A stretch of 64,000 bases of DNA, taken from the NCBI RefSeq assembly GCF_009183415.1, contig NZ_WEHU01000001.1, forward strand, positions 310,001-374,000. The letters are read 5' to 3'. Position 1 is the stretch's first letter, and each line of letters starts with the position of its first letter. The notes under the pieces were generated by a model. That model was not told the origin of the DNA, did no database searches, and worked only from the letters and a program-made list of their open reading frames with translations. Positions 17,528-25,660 of this stretch are shown here, piece after piece. The position numbers and the translations under genes are program-made. The DNA is from Bacillus sp. B1-b2. GTDB taxonomy: Bacteria; Bacillota; Bacilli; Bacillales; Cytobacillaceae.

Positions 17528-17605
17528 TTGTATTTTTACAAGAGAAGGTCGTATAATACTCGCTATTCGTTAAAAAGCGTTACGAAAATTACAATTTATG
17601 TAACG
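17528..17605 (+). promoter_or_regulatory. Recombinase promoter and SD-proximal inverted repeat
   Basis: TTGTAT (17528), 18-nt spacer and TATAAT (17552-17557) form a good promoter. The transcript would carry CGTTAC (17578-17583) and GTAACG (17600-17605), an inverted repeat abutting GGGAGG, the ribosome-binding site. All these elements are unchanged in the second copy. Confidence 0.6.
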
Positions 17606-17618
17606 GGAGGGTGAAAAG

Positions 17619-18395
17619 TTGAACGTTGTTGGGTATATACGAGTCTCAACTCAAGGGCAGGCAAGAGATGGATATAGCTTGAAATATCAAGAAGAGGAAA
17701 TTAAAGCATATTGTAAGGAACAAGGCTTAAACTTGATACATATTTTTAGAGATGAAGGAATTAGTGGCGCAAAACTAAATGAAGAAGCATTCGAAATAGA
17801 CAGGGTGGGCTTACAGGAGATGTTGACTCACCTTTCGTCTGTCCAAATTGATTATGTGGTGGTGCTGAACACAAGCCGATTATGGCGGTCAGATATTGTA
17901 AAAGTGTTGATACAAGGAGAGTTGAAGAAATTTGGTTGTGATATTAAGAGTATTGAACAACCATTTTACAGTATCCATAAGAAAGACCCGAACGACTTTT
18001 TGGTCAACGGATTAATGGAGTTATTAGACCAATACCAACGGCTTGAAATTGCCCTAAAACTAACGAAAGGCAGAAACAAGAAAGCGAAGGAAGGTGGATA
18101 TGCAGGAGGAAGAGCGACATTTGGCTATATCAAACAAAAGGGTGATAAAGAACTAAAAATACATAACGGGCATGCAGAAGTAGTAAAAAGATTATTTCAA
18201 CTTAAACAAAAATATAAGAATTGGTCACTGTCTAGGTTGGCAGAAGCATTGAATGAAGAAGGGTATCAAACAACCCAAGGGAAAGCATTTACGAAAGTAC
18301 AAGTGAAGCGAATATTAGACCGAGAAAGTTTTTATCAAGGGATATATACATACGGGCAAATACAAGCAAATGGAAAACATGAAGCAATAATTTAG
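17619..18395 (+). CDS. Serine recombinase (resolvase plus recombinase domain)
   Basis: The protein has 258 aa. The N-terminal resolvase domain starts with VGYIRVSTQGQARDGYSLKY, where the Ser in RVST is the catalytic nucleophile, and includes DEGISGAK and the SRLWRSD region. The C-terminal half has a recombinase (PF07508-type) domain ending YTYGQIQANGKHEAII. It is shorter than large serine integrases (450-600 aa) but appears complete. It uses a TTG start after GGGAGG, whereas the second copy has ATG. It lies inside the LXG toxin locus between two tip-immunity cassettes and next to an IS110 remnant. A role in moving cassettes is possible but unproven. Confidence 0.85.
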   Translation: MNVVGYIRVSTQGQARDGYSLKYQEEEIKAYCKEQGLNLIHIFRDEGISGAKLNEEAFEIDRVGLQEMLTHLSSVQIDYVVVLNTSRLWRSDIVKVLIQGELKKFGCDIKSIEQPFYSIHKKDPNDFLVNGLMELLDQYQRLEIALKLTKGRNKKAKEGGYAGGRATFGYIKQKGDKELKIHNGHAEVVKRLFQLKQKYKNWSLSRLAEALNEEGYQTTQGKAFTKVQVKRILDRESFYQGIYTYGQIQANGKHEAII

Positions 18396-18443
18396 AAGTT
18401 ACTTAAAAAAGGGACTCATTTTCTTATATATTCCTATGTAAAG

Positions 18444-18518
18444 ATGAAAATGGATAGGCTTTCGTACCAATGCGTACCGGATAGTGAACGTTCGAACTAA
18501 GGTTGCCGGCATTTTCAT
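18444..18518 (+). ncRNA. Candidate IS110 bridge RNA region
   Basis: In the 156-nt gap before the IS110 transposase, ATGAAAATG (18444-18452) pairs with CATTTTCAT (18510-18518) around a 57-nt interior containing GTACC repeats and a GAACGTTC palindrome. IS110 elements encode their bridge RNA in the non-coding end upstream of the transposase, so this is the expected place. Confidence 0.5.
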
Positions 18519-18551
18519 TCAATAATTGACAACTGAATAGGAGGATGAACC

Positions 18552-19580
18552 ATGCATGAAAAACAGAAACACATTTATGTGGGTGTAGACTTGCATAAGC
18601 AACACCATGTGGCAGTGGTCATTAATTGTTGGCAAGAGAAGCTAAAGGAAATAAAATTTGAAAATAAACCGTCTGCCTTCCCAACTTTTTTATTGGATAT
18701 TGATAAACTAATAGAAGAAGGAATGACACCTGTATTTGGTTTAGAAGATGTAGGTGGCTATGGACGATCGTTAGCACAATTTTTAACCGATCAAGGACAG
18801 GTTGTTAAAGAAGTAAACCCAGCTCTTTCATACGCTGAACGAAAAAGCCATATGACCACACAAAAAAGTGATAGCTGGGATGCAGAATGTGTGGCACGCA
18901 TTTTGTTGAACCAACTGAACCATTTACCTGACGCGAAACCGAATGATTTATTTTGGTCAATACAACAATTGGTCACTAGAAGAAATGCATTGGTGAAAGC
19001 ACAAGGTGCTTTAAAGAACCAACTACATATTCAATTGAACCACCATTATCCTAGCTATAAAAAGTTTTTTTCAGAAGTGGATGGAAAAACAGCATTGGCT
19101 TTTTGGGAACGTTATCCTTCACCGTCTTGTTTAGAAGGTGTGAGTATAAAACAATTAACCACCTTCTTATTAGAAGTGAGCAATAATACGTGTTCGGTGA
19201 AAAAAGCCAATGAAATACTGAAGCTAATGAAAGAGGATGGGAATACAACAAAAGAACATCAGAAGACAAGAAACTTTTTGGTAGAAAGTACTGTGCGCCA
19301 TATTTTATTTGGAAAGCAGGAAATAGGCAAGGTGGAAAGAGAATTAAAAGAGTTAATGAGTTTACTAGACTTTCAGCTAGACTCCATGCCAGGCATCACG
19401 CTATATTTTACAACCTCGCAGTCCAACAAGTGCAAGTAGCAAAAGGAAGTAAACTGCCACGTAACGCAGTGTTTTATGCTTACTACCAAAAGAAACTAAA
19501 AGAAGGAAAAACAAAGGGGCAAGCATTGGTGTGCATTATGAGAAGGCTTGTGAATATTATTATATGGCATGATGAAGCAT
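18552..19580 (+). pseudogene. IS110-family transposase with internal deletion
   Basis: The first 279 residues are a good IS110 N-terminus: YVGVDLHKQHH, a middle GLEDVGGYGR and KSDSWDAEC supply the DEDD RuvC-like acidic residues. After SMPGI the frame shifts and soon meets a TAG. In another frame the true C-terminus resumes at AIFYNLAVQQVQVAKGSK and runs to WHDEA and a stop at 19578-19580. Roughly 50 residues of the Transposase_20 domain, including the catalytic serine, are missing. The element should be unable to transpose on its own. Confidence 0.85.
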
Positions 19581-19682
19581 AAAACAGCCTATGAATTACC
19601 GATAATAAAAGAGAAAGAAATAGTTTTATAAAGTTTTAGATAGGTTGCTTTTTTATTAGCAGCTTTTAAGATTACAACATAG

Positions 19683-20015
19683 GGTACGGGTAAATATCAA
19701 GTTGGAGCATATATAGATATTAAAGGAGTAGAAGGACTTGATGCCCATCATGCAGGACAGAAGGCAGCAATGAAAAAATTAGTAGATAATTATGACTTAA
19801 ATACGGCACCTGCAATTAATGTTCCAAAGGTGGGTCACACCATTAAAGGACCTAATGGAATAGTTTCTAGAAGTACAAAAGGAATAGATGATCCTAGACA
19901 GTTATTGGCAAGAGATATTAGGGAACTTAGAAGAGTCTATGATGACATACCGAATTCTACTTTAAAAGAACTTATAGAATTAAACAAAAAAATGTATCCA
20001 GAAATGAGGAAGTAA
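19683..20015 (+). pseudogene. Orphan toxin C-terminal tip (no N-terminus)
   Basis: The frame opens right after an in-frame TAG with GTGKYQVGAY and runs 110 residues to a stop. The 13 nt at 19681-19693 are identical to 16453-16465 in the LXG toxin, so the fragment begins exactly at the toxin's tip junction. It contains DAHHAGQKAAMK, then INVPKVGHT and RSTKG, which suggests an HNH-like nuclease tip (inference). An internal ATG at 19770 exists with a weak site. Without an LXG domain it cannot be exported, and it probably serves as a silent cassette. Its immunity gene follows 1 bp later. Confidence 0.75.
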
Positions 20016-20016
20016 A

Positions 20017-20367
20017 ATGAATGATATTTTTGTTAAATCACTTTATGAGACTATCGTTAAAGAGAACCTTCAACTATACAAGAACTTGTATGAAACAACG
20101 AATGTTACTTCTAAAACAGATGATTATTGGAAAAAAGCTATTGGTTTTTACAATAGTTTAACTGACGAAAATAAAGATACTTTAATGAGAATAATTGAAC
20201 AAACCATGATTGATACAATTTCAAACATGCTAGGTGTAATTGATGGAAGTTCGACTTTAAAAGATTGTTCGTTAGAACCTAAATTACTGCTCGATTCTAT
20301 TGATACGGACGGAGAACTGCAAGATTCGTTTTTAGAATTCATAGAAGCAAGAGATAGTAACAGCTAA
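20017..20367 (+). CDS. Immunity-type protein paired with the orphan toxin tip
   Basis: This 116-aa acidic helical soluble protein starts 1 bp after the orphan tip stop with GAGGAAG as ribosome-binding site. Position and size fit an antidote for the tip at 19683. I do not assign a family. It is intact although its toxin is only a tip, as is usual for orphan cassettes kept for protection against sister cells. A terminator hairpin identical in design to the one after the first immunity gene follows. Confidence 0.65.
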   Translation: MNDIFVKSLYETIVKENLQLYKNLYETTNVTSKTDDYWKKAIGFYNSLTDENKDTLMRIIEQTMIDTISNMLGVIDGSSTLKDCSLEPKLLLDSIDTDGELQDSFLEFIEARDSNS

Positions 20368-20438
20368 TTGGATTTTTTATTACAGAGGTCTTGATAAAGA
20401 GCACAGTTAAAATATAAATAGTTTAAACGAATTCAATC

Positions 20439-21103
20439 ACCTTGAATGGCTAAATGTCTTTCAAGGTTTTTTATTTTAATTCATATTAAATTAGCTGATA
20501 TATGAGTGAGAAAATAAGAAAATAATTTGTTTGAGAATCGAAAGCTCATGATGGTTGTACCATCATGGAGTATCGGTTTAATACTTGGATAGTAAAAAAA
20601 GTGCGAAAATTAGGAGAGATGACATTTTACATGGCAGGTGTAGCCTATGACATGGATTGTCTAACAAACTAACGAGATTGACAAAGCTCGTGGCGATAAA
20701 CAACAGGTAACGTTAAAGGACGTTCTTTTACTGCCTTTGGCATATAAATTTTGGGTTGTATTTTTACAAGAGACGGTCGTATAATACTCGCTATTCGTTA
20801 AAAAGCGTTACGAAAATTAAAGTTTATGTAACGGGAGGGTGAAAAGATGAATGTTGTTGGGTATATACGAGTCTCCACTCAAGGGCAAGCGAGAGATGGA
20901 TATAGTTTGAAATATCAAGAAGATGAAATCAAAGCATATTGTAAGAACAAGGCATGAGCTTGATACATATTTTTAGAGATGAAGGAATTAGCGGTGCCAA
21001 ACTAAATGAAGAAGCATTGGAAGTTGACAGGGTGGACTTACAGGAAATGTTGGCTCACCTTTCTTCTGTCCAAATTAGTTATGTGGTTGTGATGAATACT
21101 AGT
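20439..21103 (+). repeat. Direct repeat B: leader plus recombinase start (degenerate)
   Basis: This is the second copy of 17214-17876. The leader is conserved, with ACTAACGAGATTGACAAAGC, the promoter, and CGTTAC/GTAACG retained, but the coding part has lost one base. Homology stops after the NTS codons at 21103, where chemoreceptor sequence begins. Confidence 0.85.
20847..21103 (+). pseudogene. Serine recombinase remnant (frameshifted, truncated)
   Basis: It starts at ATG with MNVVGYIRVSTQGQARDGYS, nearly the same as the protein at 17619. A single missing base in the codons corresponding to YCKE makes the frame end at YCKNKA; the other frame continues with [19 protein letters not shown]. After 86 codon equivalents it is joined in frame to a chemoreceptor fragment. 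It is not functional. Confidence 0.85.
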
Positions 21104-21513
21104 ATTTCTGACGAAACAAATTTACTCTCTCTTAATGCAGGAATAGAAGCTGCGAAGGCAGGGGAATATGGAAGGGGCTTCACAGTTGTAGCGGACGCAT
21201 ACGTAAGTTGTCAAAGGAAACCAAGGATTCAGTATCAGATGTTTCTTCCTTAATTTCAAATATTAATTCCCATGTAGAAAAGTTCACAAATATTATCTCA
21301 AAAATTGGTAAGGAAGTAGAGAATGGCAATATTAATATGCAAACGACAGAAAACCTTTTCAATCAAATATTACATGCAATGAGCGAAACAATGTTGCAAA
21401 ACAATAAGATTCAAAATAAGATTGTTAAGATTGTAAAGGAAGTAAACGATATAGGGGAAGCGTTTGAAGAGGTTACTCTCTCTGCAGATAATCTAAAAAC
21501 GATTATTAATTAA
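21104..21513 (+). pseudogene. Chemoreceptor (MCP) signalling-domain fragment
   Basis: It begins [21 protein letters not shown], the conserved MCP hairpin tip, continues to GFTVVAD, and after a one-base frameshift gives [16 protein letters not shown] and a coiled coil ending LSADNLKTIIN. The sensor, membrane and HAMP parts are absent. It is joined in frame to the recombinase remnant. It is distinct from the intact chemoreceptor at 1258. Confidence 0.8.
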
Positions 21514-21578
21514 TAGTTGATAAAATCAAACATTAACTAAAATTATGTTTTTAATAAATAAAATATTAGTGTGACCGC

Positions 21579-21761
21579 TTGAAACTAAAAGGACAATTAT
21601 TAGCTCTTATATTTAGAAGAGCTGAGGGTAATGAACAAAGCCTTGAACCCACAGATGAGGTAGCTGAAAACCGAATACAAATAAATCAACAAGATATAAG
21701 TAATATAACAAATGCAATTGAAATAGTGAAAAATCTAGTTGGGAACAACAAAGAAGCTTAA
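21579..21761 (+). CDS. Doubtful small ORF
   Basis: This is a 60-codon frame with TTG start and no visible ribosome-binding site; the helical C-terminal half reads NRIQINQQDISNITNAIEIV. Further protein-like text (FTQVKESVQDIQRKEGVSRN) follows in another frame, so it may be a remnant of a longer gene. I do not recognise it. Confidence 0.2.
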   Translation: MKLKGQLLALIFRRAEGNEQSLEPTDEVAENRIQINQQDISNITNAIEIVKNLVGNNKEA

Positions 21762-21909
21762 ATAGTACGTTTACACAAGTAAAAGAGAGTGTTCAAGATA
21801 TTCAAAGAAAAGAAGGAGTTTCTAGAAATACTATTTATAAATAGGAAGAATTAGAGGAAGTACAAACATAAACTGCCCTATTTGTAGGGTAAGGTACAAA
21901 AATTTATAA

Positions 21910-22704
21910 TTACTCATTTAGATAATTGTTAATTAACATCAAATATGTTTTAAAGCTTTGCTTGTCACTTTCTTCAAATATTACCTGGATTTTATCTATA
22001 AATTCTTTAGGAACGTTATATCCATCAGTTATTACACTATAAATTTTTTCTCCCGCATATTCAACTACTATAGAATCATTATGTTCAAGTAAGCTGTTAA
22101 TATTATTAAGGTACTCAAACAAAACTTCTTCCTCAAAAATCTTATCATGATATGCTGCTAACCCAGTTATAATATTGTCAGTATTTCCACTTCCAATTAA
22201 ATCTCTAGCTTCTTCCAAGGTAATTGTAATAAAACCATCTTCTTCGTCATCTTCTTCCACTTCTTGAATATATAAGTTTTCTAACATTTTTTCAAAGGAA
22301 TCATAAAGTGGTATTACCAGATCTTCATCTGTTCGTATAAATATAATCTTAGGCTCTTCTGAACTATTATAATCAAGAGCTAGCCATTCATGTCCATCTC
22401 CACTTAATAAAATTATATTTTTCCTTTTGATTTCCCATTCCTTAACGAAATAATCTGTTTCCATGATTCCTTCATTCTTATTAATCCCTAATAAGTGATC
22501 TATTAAAATAAAATTATCATCTTCCCAGCGATTAAGAGAAATAGGTAGAGTGTTATAAAGTAAGTATCCTCCATTCTTTTTCTTTAATAAATCAATATAT
22601 GCTTTGGGAAGTTTTACTTTAAAATGATTTTCTGCAAGATCAATTTCTTTACTAGTTAGCTTATTTAAAGTATAGCTACTTTCTTTTTCTTTCCAAATAT
22701 TCAT
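21910..22704 (-). CDS. SMI1/KNR4 (SUKH) family immunity-type protein
   Basis: This protein has 264 aa. The N-terminal half has the SUKH pattern: helix, then LPKAYIDLLKKKNGGYL, a middle strand set, and GDGHEWLALDYN with IIFIRTDED. A second, acidic half (residues ~150-264) is a helical extension. SUKH proteins are the commonest immunity family for polymorphic toxins, and this gene lies beside toxin cassettes, on the opposite strand. No cognate toxin directly precedes it; the frameshifted secreted toxin-like gene at 22828 is divergent from it. The start ATG follows AAAGGAGAT. Confidence 0.8.
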   Translation of the reverse strand: MNIWKEKESSYTLNKLTSKEIDLAENHFKVKLPKAYIDLLKKKNGGYLLYNTLPISLNRWEDDNFILIDHLLGINKNEGIMETDYFVKEWEIKRKNIILLSGDGHEWLALDYNSSEEPKIIFIRTDEDLVIPLYDSFEKMLENLYIQEVEEDDEEDGFITITLEEARDLIGSGNTDNIITGLAAYHDKIFEEEVLFEYLNNINSLLEHNDSIVVEYAGEKIYSVITDGYNVPKEFIDKIQVIFEESDKQSFKTYLMLINNYLNE

Positions 22705-22827
22705 AAAGTTATATCTCCTTTATCCAAAAAAGTATTTATTTTTACTAAAAATGTTATATTATGTATTTAAATGTAATATACTTACTTATTACAATAATAT
22801 ATCAATTTCTATTAAAGGGAAGAGTCT

Positions 22828-23432
22828 GTGAAAAAATTCTTAACAAAAATTACAGCGTTTTCATTACCGTTTTTATTAATTTTAAGTTTTTTAAATGTGA
22901 ATTACACTAATGCAGCTAGCTCAAGTGAACCACAAATCCATCTACAAAATCCTGATATAACTGAATCGGAATATATACTTCAGGAACCTTCTGACACAAA
23001 AAGTTACGAAGAAATTAATATAGATGAATTAGAAACTATACCGCCTGAGTTGTTAGAAGATAGCGATATAGACAGTATTAATGAACCACATGAAGAAATT
23101 ATTGATATACCTGCTTCAAAAGACGAAATTCAATATGCAACTAAAAATAATAACCCCCCATATGGAGGAGCTATTTGCAGAGACCTACAACAAGAAAAAA
23201 TGTTAAAACAGGAAGAATTGAGGTTCAGGTCTTTAAACCAAATAACGCTAAGGTATACTTAGCAGTTAAAAATGGAGCTTTAGCTGGTAAGGTCCACTCA
23301 GTTACCACGATTCCGTTCAATTCTCAAGGGTTTCCTGTTTTTCCTGGACCAAAGTCTACAGTACCATTTAAATATTGGAAGTCTTTCATTTTAACTGTAT
23401 GGAATCTAATAAAAGCAGAGTGTAGTGAGTAA
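22828..23432 (+). pseudogene. Secreted toxin-like protein, frameshifted
   Basis: A GTG start after AAAGGGAAG opens a frame with a classical signal peptide (KKFLTKITAF then a hydrophobic core and NAAS cleavage region). An acidic pro-region (DELETIPPELLEDSD) follows. Around 23160 the frame changes: the original frame runs on to an unrelated tail (ITLRYT), while another frame continues with GRIEVQVFKPNNAKVYLAV, HSVTTIPFNSQGFPVF and TVPFKYWKS up to 23432. The second part resembles the start of polymorphic-toxin nuclease tips of the HNH/WHH kind but is short. A single indel probably inactivated a secreted toxin. Confidence 0.55.
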
Positions 23433-23480
23433 TGTCACAATAGAATAAAATCATGATATGGCCAATATGACGAAAGAAAA

Positions 23481-23643
23481 ATGAGTAGAATTGAAAATGG
23501 AGGAGTTACATATTGGGATTTAGCAGTAGATGAAGATGTATATATATTTATAGTTTCGTGGTGATCGTTTAAAGGGAAATAAAGAAAGTATATCGGGGTT
23601 ATTTTTAAAACTATTGCAAGTTTATAAGAAGCTTAGGAAGTAA
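23481..23643 (+). pseudogene. Remnant of an unidentified gene
   Basis: One frame reads MSRIENGGVTYWDLAVDEDVYIFI before a stop, and the next frame continues RGDRLKGNKESISGLFLKLL to a stop at 23641-23643. It may be the decayed partner of the secreted gene upstream. Identity unknown. Confidence 0.3.
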
Positions 23644-23820
23644 TTGTCGAAATTATAAGTGAGATATAAATTATATGTTATTTTTAGACGAAACATTCCA
23701 TTACATTGAGAAAATGTCTATAATTTTTATAGAGGTACAAATATTAACTCCGTTTAATATGTTAGATAAAGATGAACTATTTAAGGAGTGATGATTGTGT
23801 GTTGTGAGGAGGAAGAAGAT

Positions 23821-23961
23821 ATGATGACAAAACCAATTGAATCAACAATTGTATCAGAAAAAGAATATGCGAAATTTACAGACATGATAATTAACCCTGC
23901 AAAACCTAGTAAATTCGTTGAGAATATGTTTAAACATTATAAAGAAAAAAAAGATAAATAA
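23821..23961 (+). CDS. DUF1778-like antitoxin (TacA type), short
   Basis: This 46-residue protein has VSEKEYAKFTDMIINPAKPSKFVENMF, the toxin-binding C-terminal signature of DUF1778/TacA antitoxins (the F-x(5-8)-P-x-P-x4-L pattern). The usual N-terminal ribbon-helix-helix is missing or minimal, so it may be a truncated antitoxin unable to autoregulate. GAGGAGG precedes the ATG at 23821; a start at 23791 is also possible. It lies 9 bp before a GNAT gene, the standard tacA-tacT order. Confidence 0.55.
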   Translation: MMTKPIESTIVSEKEYAKFTDMIINPAKPSKFVENMFKHYKEKKDK

Positions 23962-23970
23962 TAGGTATTT

Positions 23971-24493
23971 ATGTTCGATAATATATCTGAGGAATATCTA
24001 AATATTAACAACGTTGAGAACTTGCAGGATTTTCAATGTAAAGATGAAATTCAAGTTGAGAATTTTCTCAAAGAAGAAGCTTATAATGGAAAGAAATTTA
24101 GTTAGAACCCGGTTATTCTTCGATCAGGATAAGAATCTAATCGGGTTTTATTCATTGTTTAATGATACTATAAAAATGAATAAGCAAATGGACATAGCGT
24201 TACCAGATAGAGTCAAAGAGACTCCGGCAATTAGATTACATTATATAGGAGTAGATAGTAGATATAGAAAAAGATACTATGGAGTTTATATATTAACAGC
24301 TGCCTTATATCATAGTGCTAAGATATCTGAAATGAGTGGTTGTGCATTAGTAACTGTTGAATCAACTGAAAAGGCATGTTCATTTTACGAAAAATTTGAT
24401 TTTATTTATATACGTCCAAAAGAATCTTATTATTCATATGCACTAAATACCAATTACCTAACTCACTTTTTAGAAGAAAATGATTCTAATTAA
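23971..24493 (+). pseudogene. GNAT toxin (TacT-like) with frameshift
   Basis: The first 43 codons read SEEYLNINNVENLQDFQCKD and VENFLKEEAY, the N-terminus of TacT-type tRNA acetyltransferase toxins, then end at a stop near 24103. In another frame the protein continues with RTRLFFDQDKNLIGFYSL, then IRLHYIGVDSRYRKRYYG (the acetyl-CoA loop, poorly matching Q/RxxGxG/A) and ACSFYEKFDF. A single indel near 24090 breaks the gene, so this toxin-antitoxin pair looks dead or leaky. Confidence 0.65.
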
Positions 24494-24595
24494 TAGTGAG
24501 TTTTTGTGTGAAATCAAAAGAATTACATATCGTCAAGTAGTATAGTGTAGAAGTGAATAAAACATATGATTGGTATAAATACTATGATAATAAAA

Positions 24596-24681
24596 AATAG
24601 CTCAGCCCTGCCAAAACGGTAGCAGGGGAAAGCTATTCTTGGACGTATATTACCAGCTCTACAATATCGGTAGCGGAGAAA
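24596..24681 (+). repeat. Two related hairpins with a GGTAGC-type motif
   Basis: The first hairpin combines AATAGCT/AGCTATT and CCCTGC/GCAGGG; 17 nt later a second, weaker one has CTCTAC/GTAGCGGAG. Both contain CGGTAGCRG near a GAAAG. The rest of 24494-24976 is AT-rich and holds nothing else I can support. Confidence 0.4.
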
Positions 24682-24976
24682 GTAATATCATAAATTTAAA
24701 ATTAACTATAACATTTACGTACAAGTAGTCAAATGAATTTACATTAGTAAGTTTCGAATATACAGACTTATCTATAAGGGATTTGAGAGTTATGCTTCAA
24801 TATCCGAATACATGATACAGCAATTATTAGGTTATAATGACAAAATCACTGGAATTAGATGCAATACTTATCTATTAAACTAAACTTTTAATTATTATCA
24901 ATAATATAATTATGTAAACTATGTCTAAATATTTGTTTATGCGAATTTAAAATATAGCATAAATTGAATTATTGAA

Positions 24977-25165
24977 TCAACGTCGTATAAAGATAAAAAT
25001 CATTCGAATAAAAGATATTAACCACTTAACAGCATAGAAAATAGGTATCATTAACAATGATATTCCAAAGAACATGGCAAGAACAGATGGTTTATTCCAT
25101 CCATAAACAGTCAATACCAATCCAGTTAGTGCAAAAAGTAAAAATAAGACAATCAACCAGTTCAT
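24977..25165 (-). CDS. Small two-helix membrane protein
   Basis: This 62-aa protein has two hydrophobic segments (NWLIVLFLLFALTGLVLTV and a second around MLIPIFYAV-like residues) and a basic C-terminus ending RR. A GGTGAT precedes the ATG on the minus strand. No family is recognised. The composition is that of a real membrane peptide, but the low-complexity AT-rich context lowers confidence. Confidence 0.45.
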   Translation of the reverse strand: MNWLIVLFLLFALTGLVLTVYGWNKPSVLAMFFGISLLMIPIFYAVKWLISFIRMIFIFIRR

Positions 25166-25312
25166 TTAATCACCGCTTAATATACTATACACGAAATATT
25201 TGGATAATCCTTTTTTATAATGGAATATCATAACAAAAAATTCACAAAAACAGGGATCAGAATAATTATTCTGATCCCTAAGTGTTTTAATACCATGTAC
25301 TTTATAGCTTTA

Positions 25313-25660
25313 TTAAAATAATAGTGCCATATAAAACAATAGTATAAAAGCAATACCAAATATAGATAAATATTTAGACCATAGAGGCGACAATTTTTTT
25401 GCTTTCTTATTCTTACCAAAGCCAAGAAATTGTAAATGATTCTTATATAGTACAAAGTAGATAAATGCAAAACCAATGTGTTGAAGTATATATAATCCTG
25501 TTAAATATTTTTGATTGTTTAAGAAACTGGCATCAGGAAACGAGGATCCTGTTATTAGTTGAATAATGGCGTCATTTAAAGTTCCGAAAATAGCAAACAA
25601 GACGACAACTGTAATTAGAATTTTAATAAATGTAAGGTAATAGGAAGAAATATTTTTCAT
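25313..25660 (-). CDS. Small membrane protein, unknown family
   Basis: This 115-aa protein has three hydrophobic segments: one after the N-terminal KNISSYYLTFIK, one around the LYILQHIGFAFIYFVLY region, and one at the C-terminus. A basic loop GKNKKAKK lies between the second and third. AAAGGA precedes the ATG. It lies alone between the toxin island and the fru operon. Function unknown. Confidence 0.55.
   Translation of the reverse strand: MKNISSYYLTFIKILITVVVLFAIFGTLNDAIIQLITGSSFPDASFLNNQKYLTGLYILQHIGFAFIYFVLYKNHLQFLGFGKNKKAKKLSPLWSKYLSIFGIAFILLFYMALLF

Larger units (their letters stand above)
17214..17876 (+). repeat. Direct repeat A: leader plus recombinase start
   Basis: This 663-nt sequence is repeated at 20439-21103. 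It contains a terminator (ACCTTGA/TCAAGGT plus T-run, 17214-17247), a ~370-nt non-coding leader and the first 86 codons of a serine recombinase. The copies differ at many sites, many of them synonymous in the coding part (the last three codons are NTS in both), but some leader blocks are identical. Both copies begin about 70 bp after an immunity-gene stop. Confidence 0.85.

Noticed and set aside
17214-17618. Self-splicing intron in the recombinase leader
   Set aside because: I could not find a convincing group I core or group II domain V, and the leader precedes a gene instead of interrupting one.
21104-21513. Functional soluble chemoreceptor
   Set aside because: No start of its own, a frameshift after GFTVVAD and no sensor domain.
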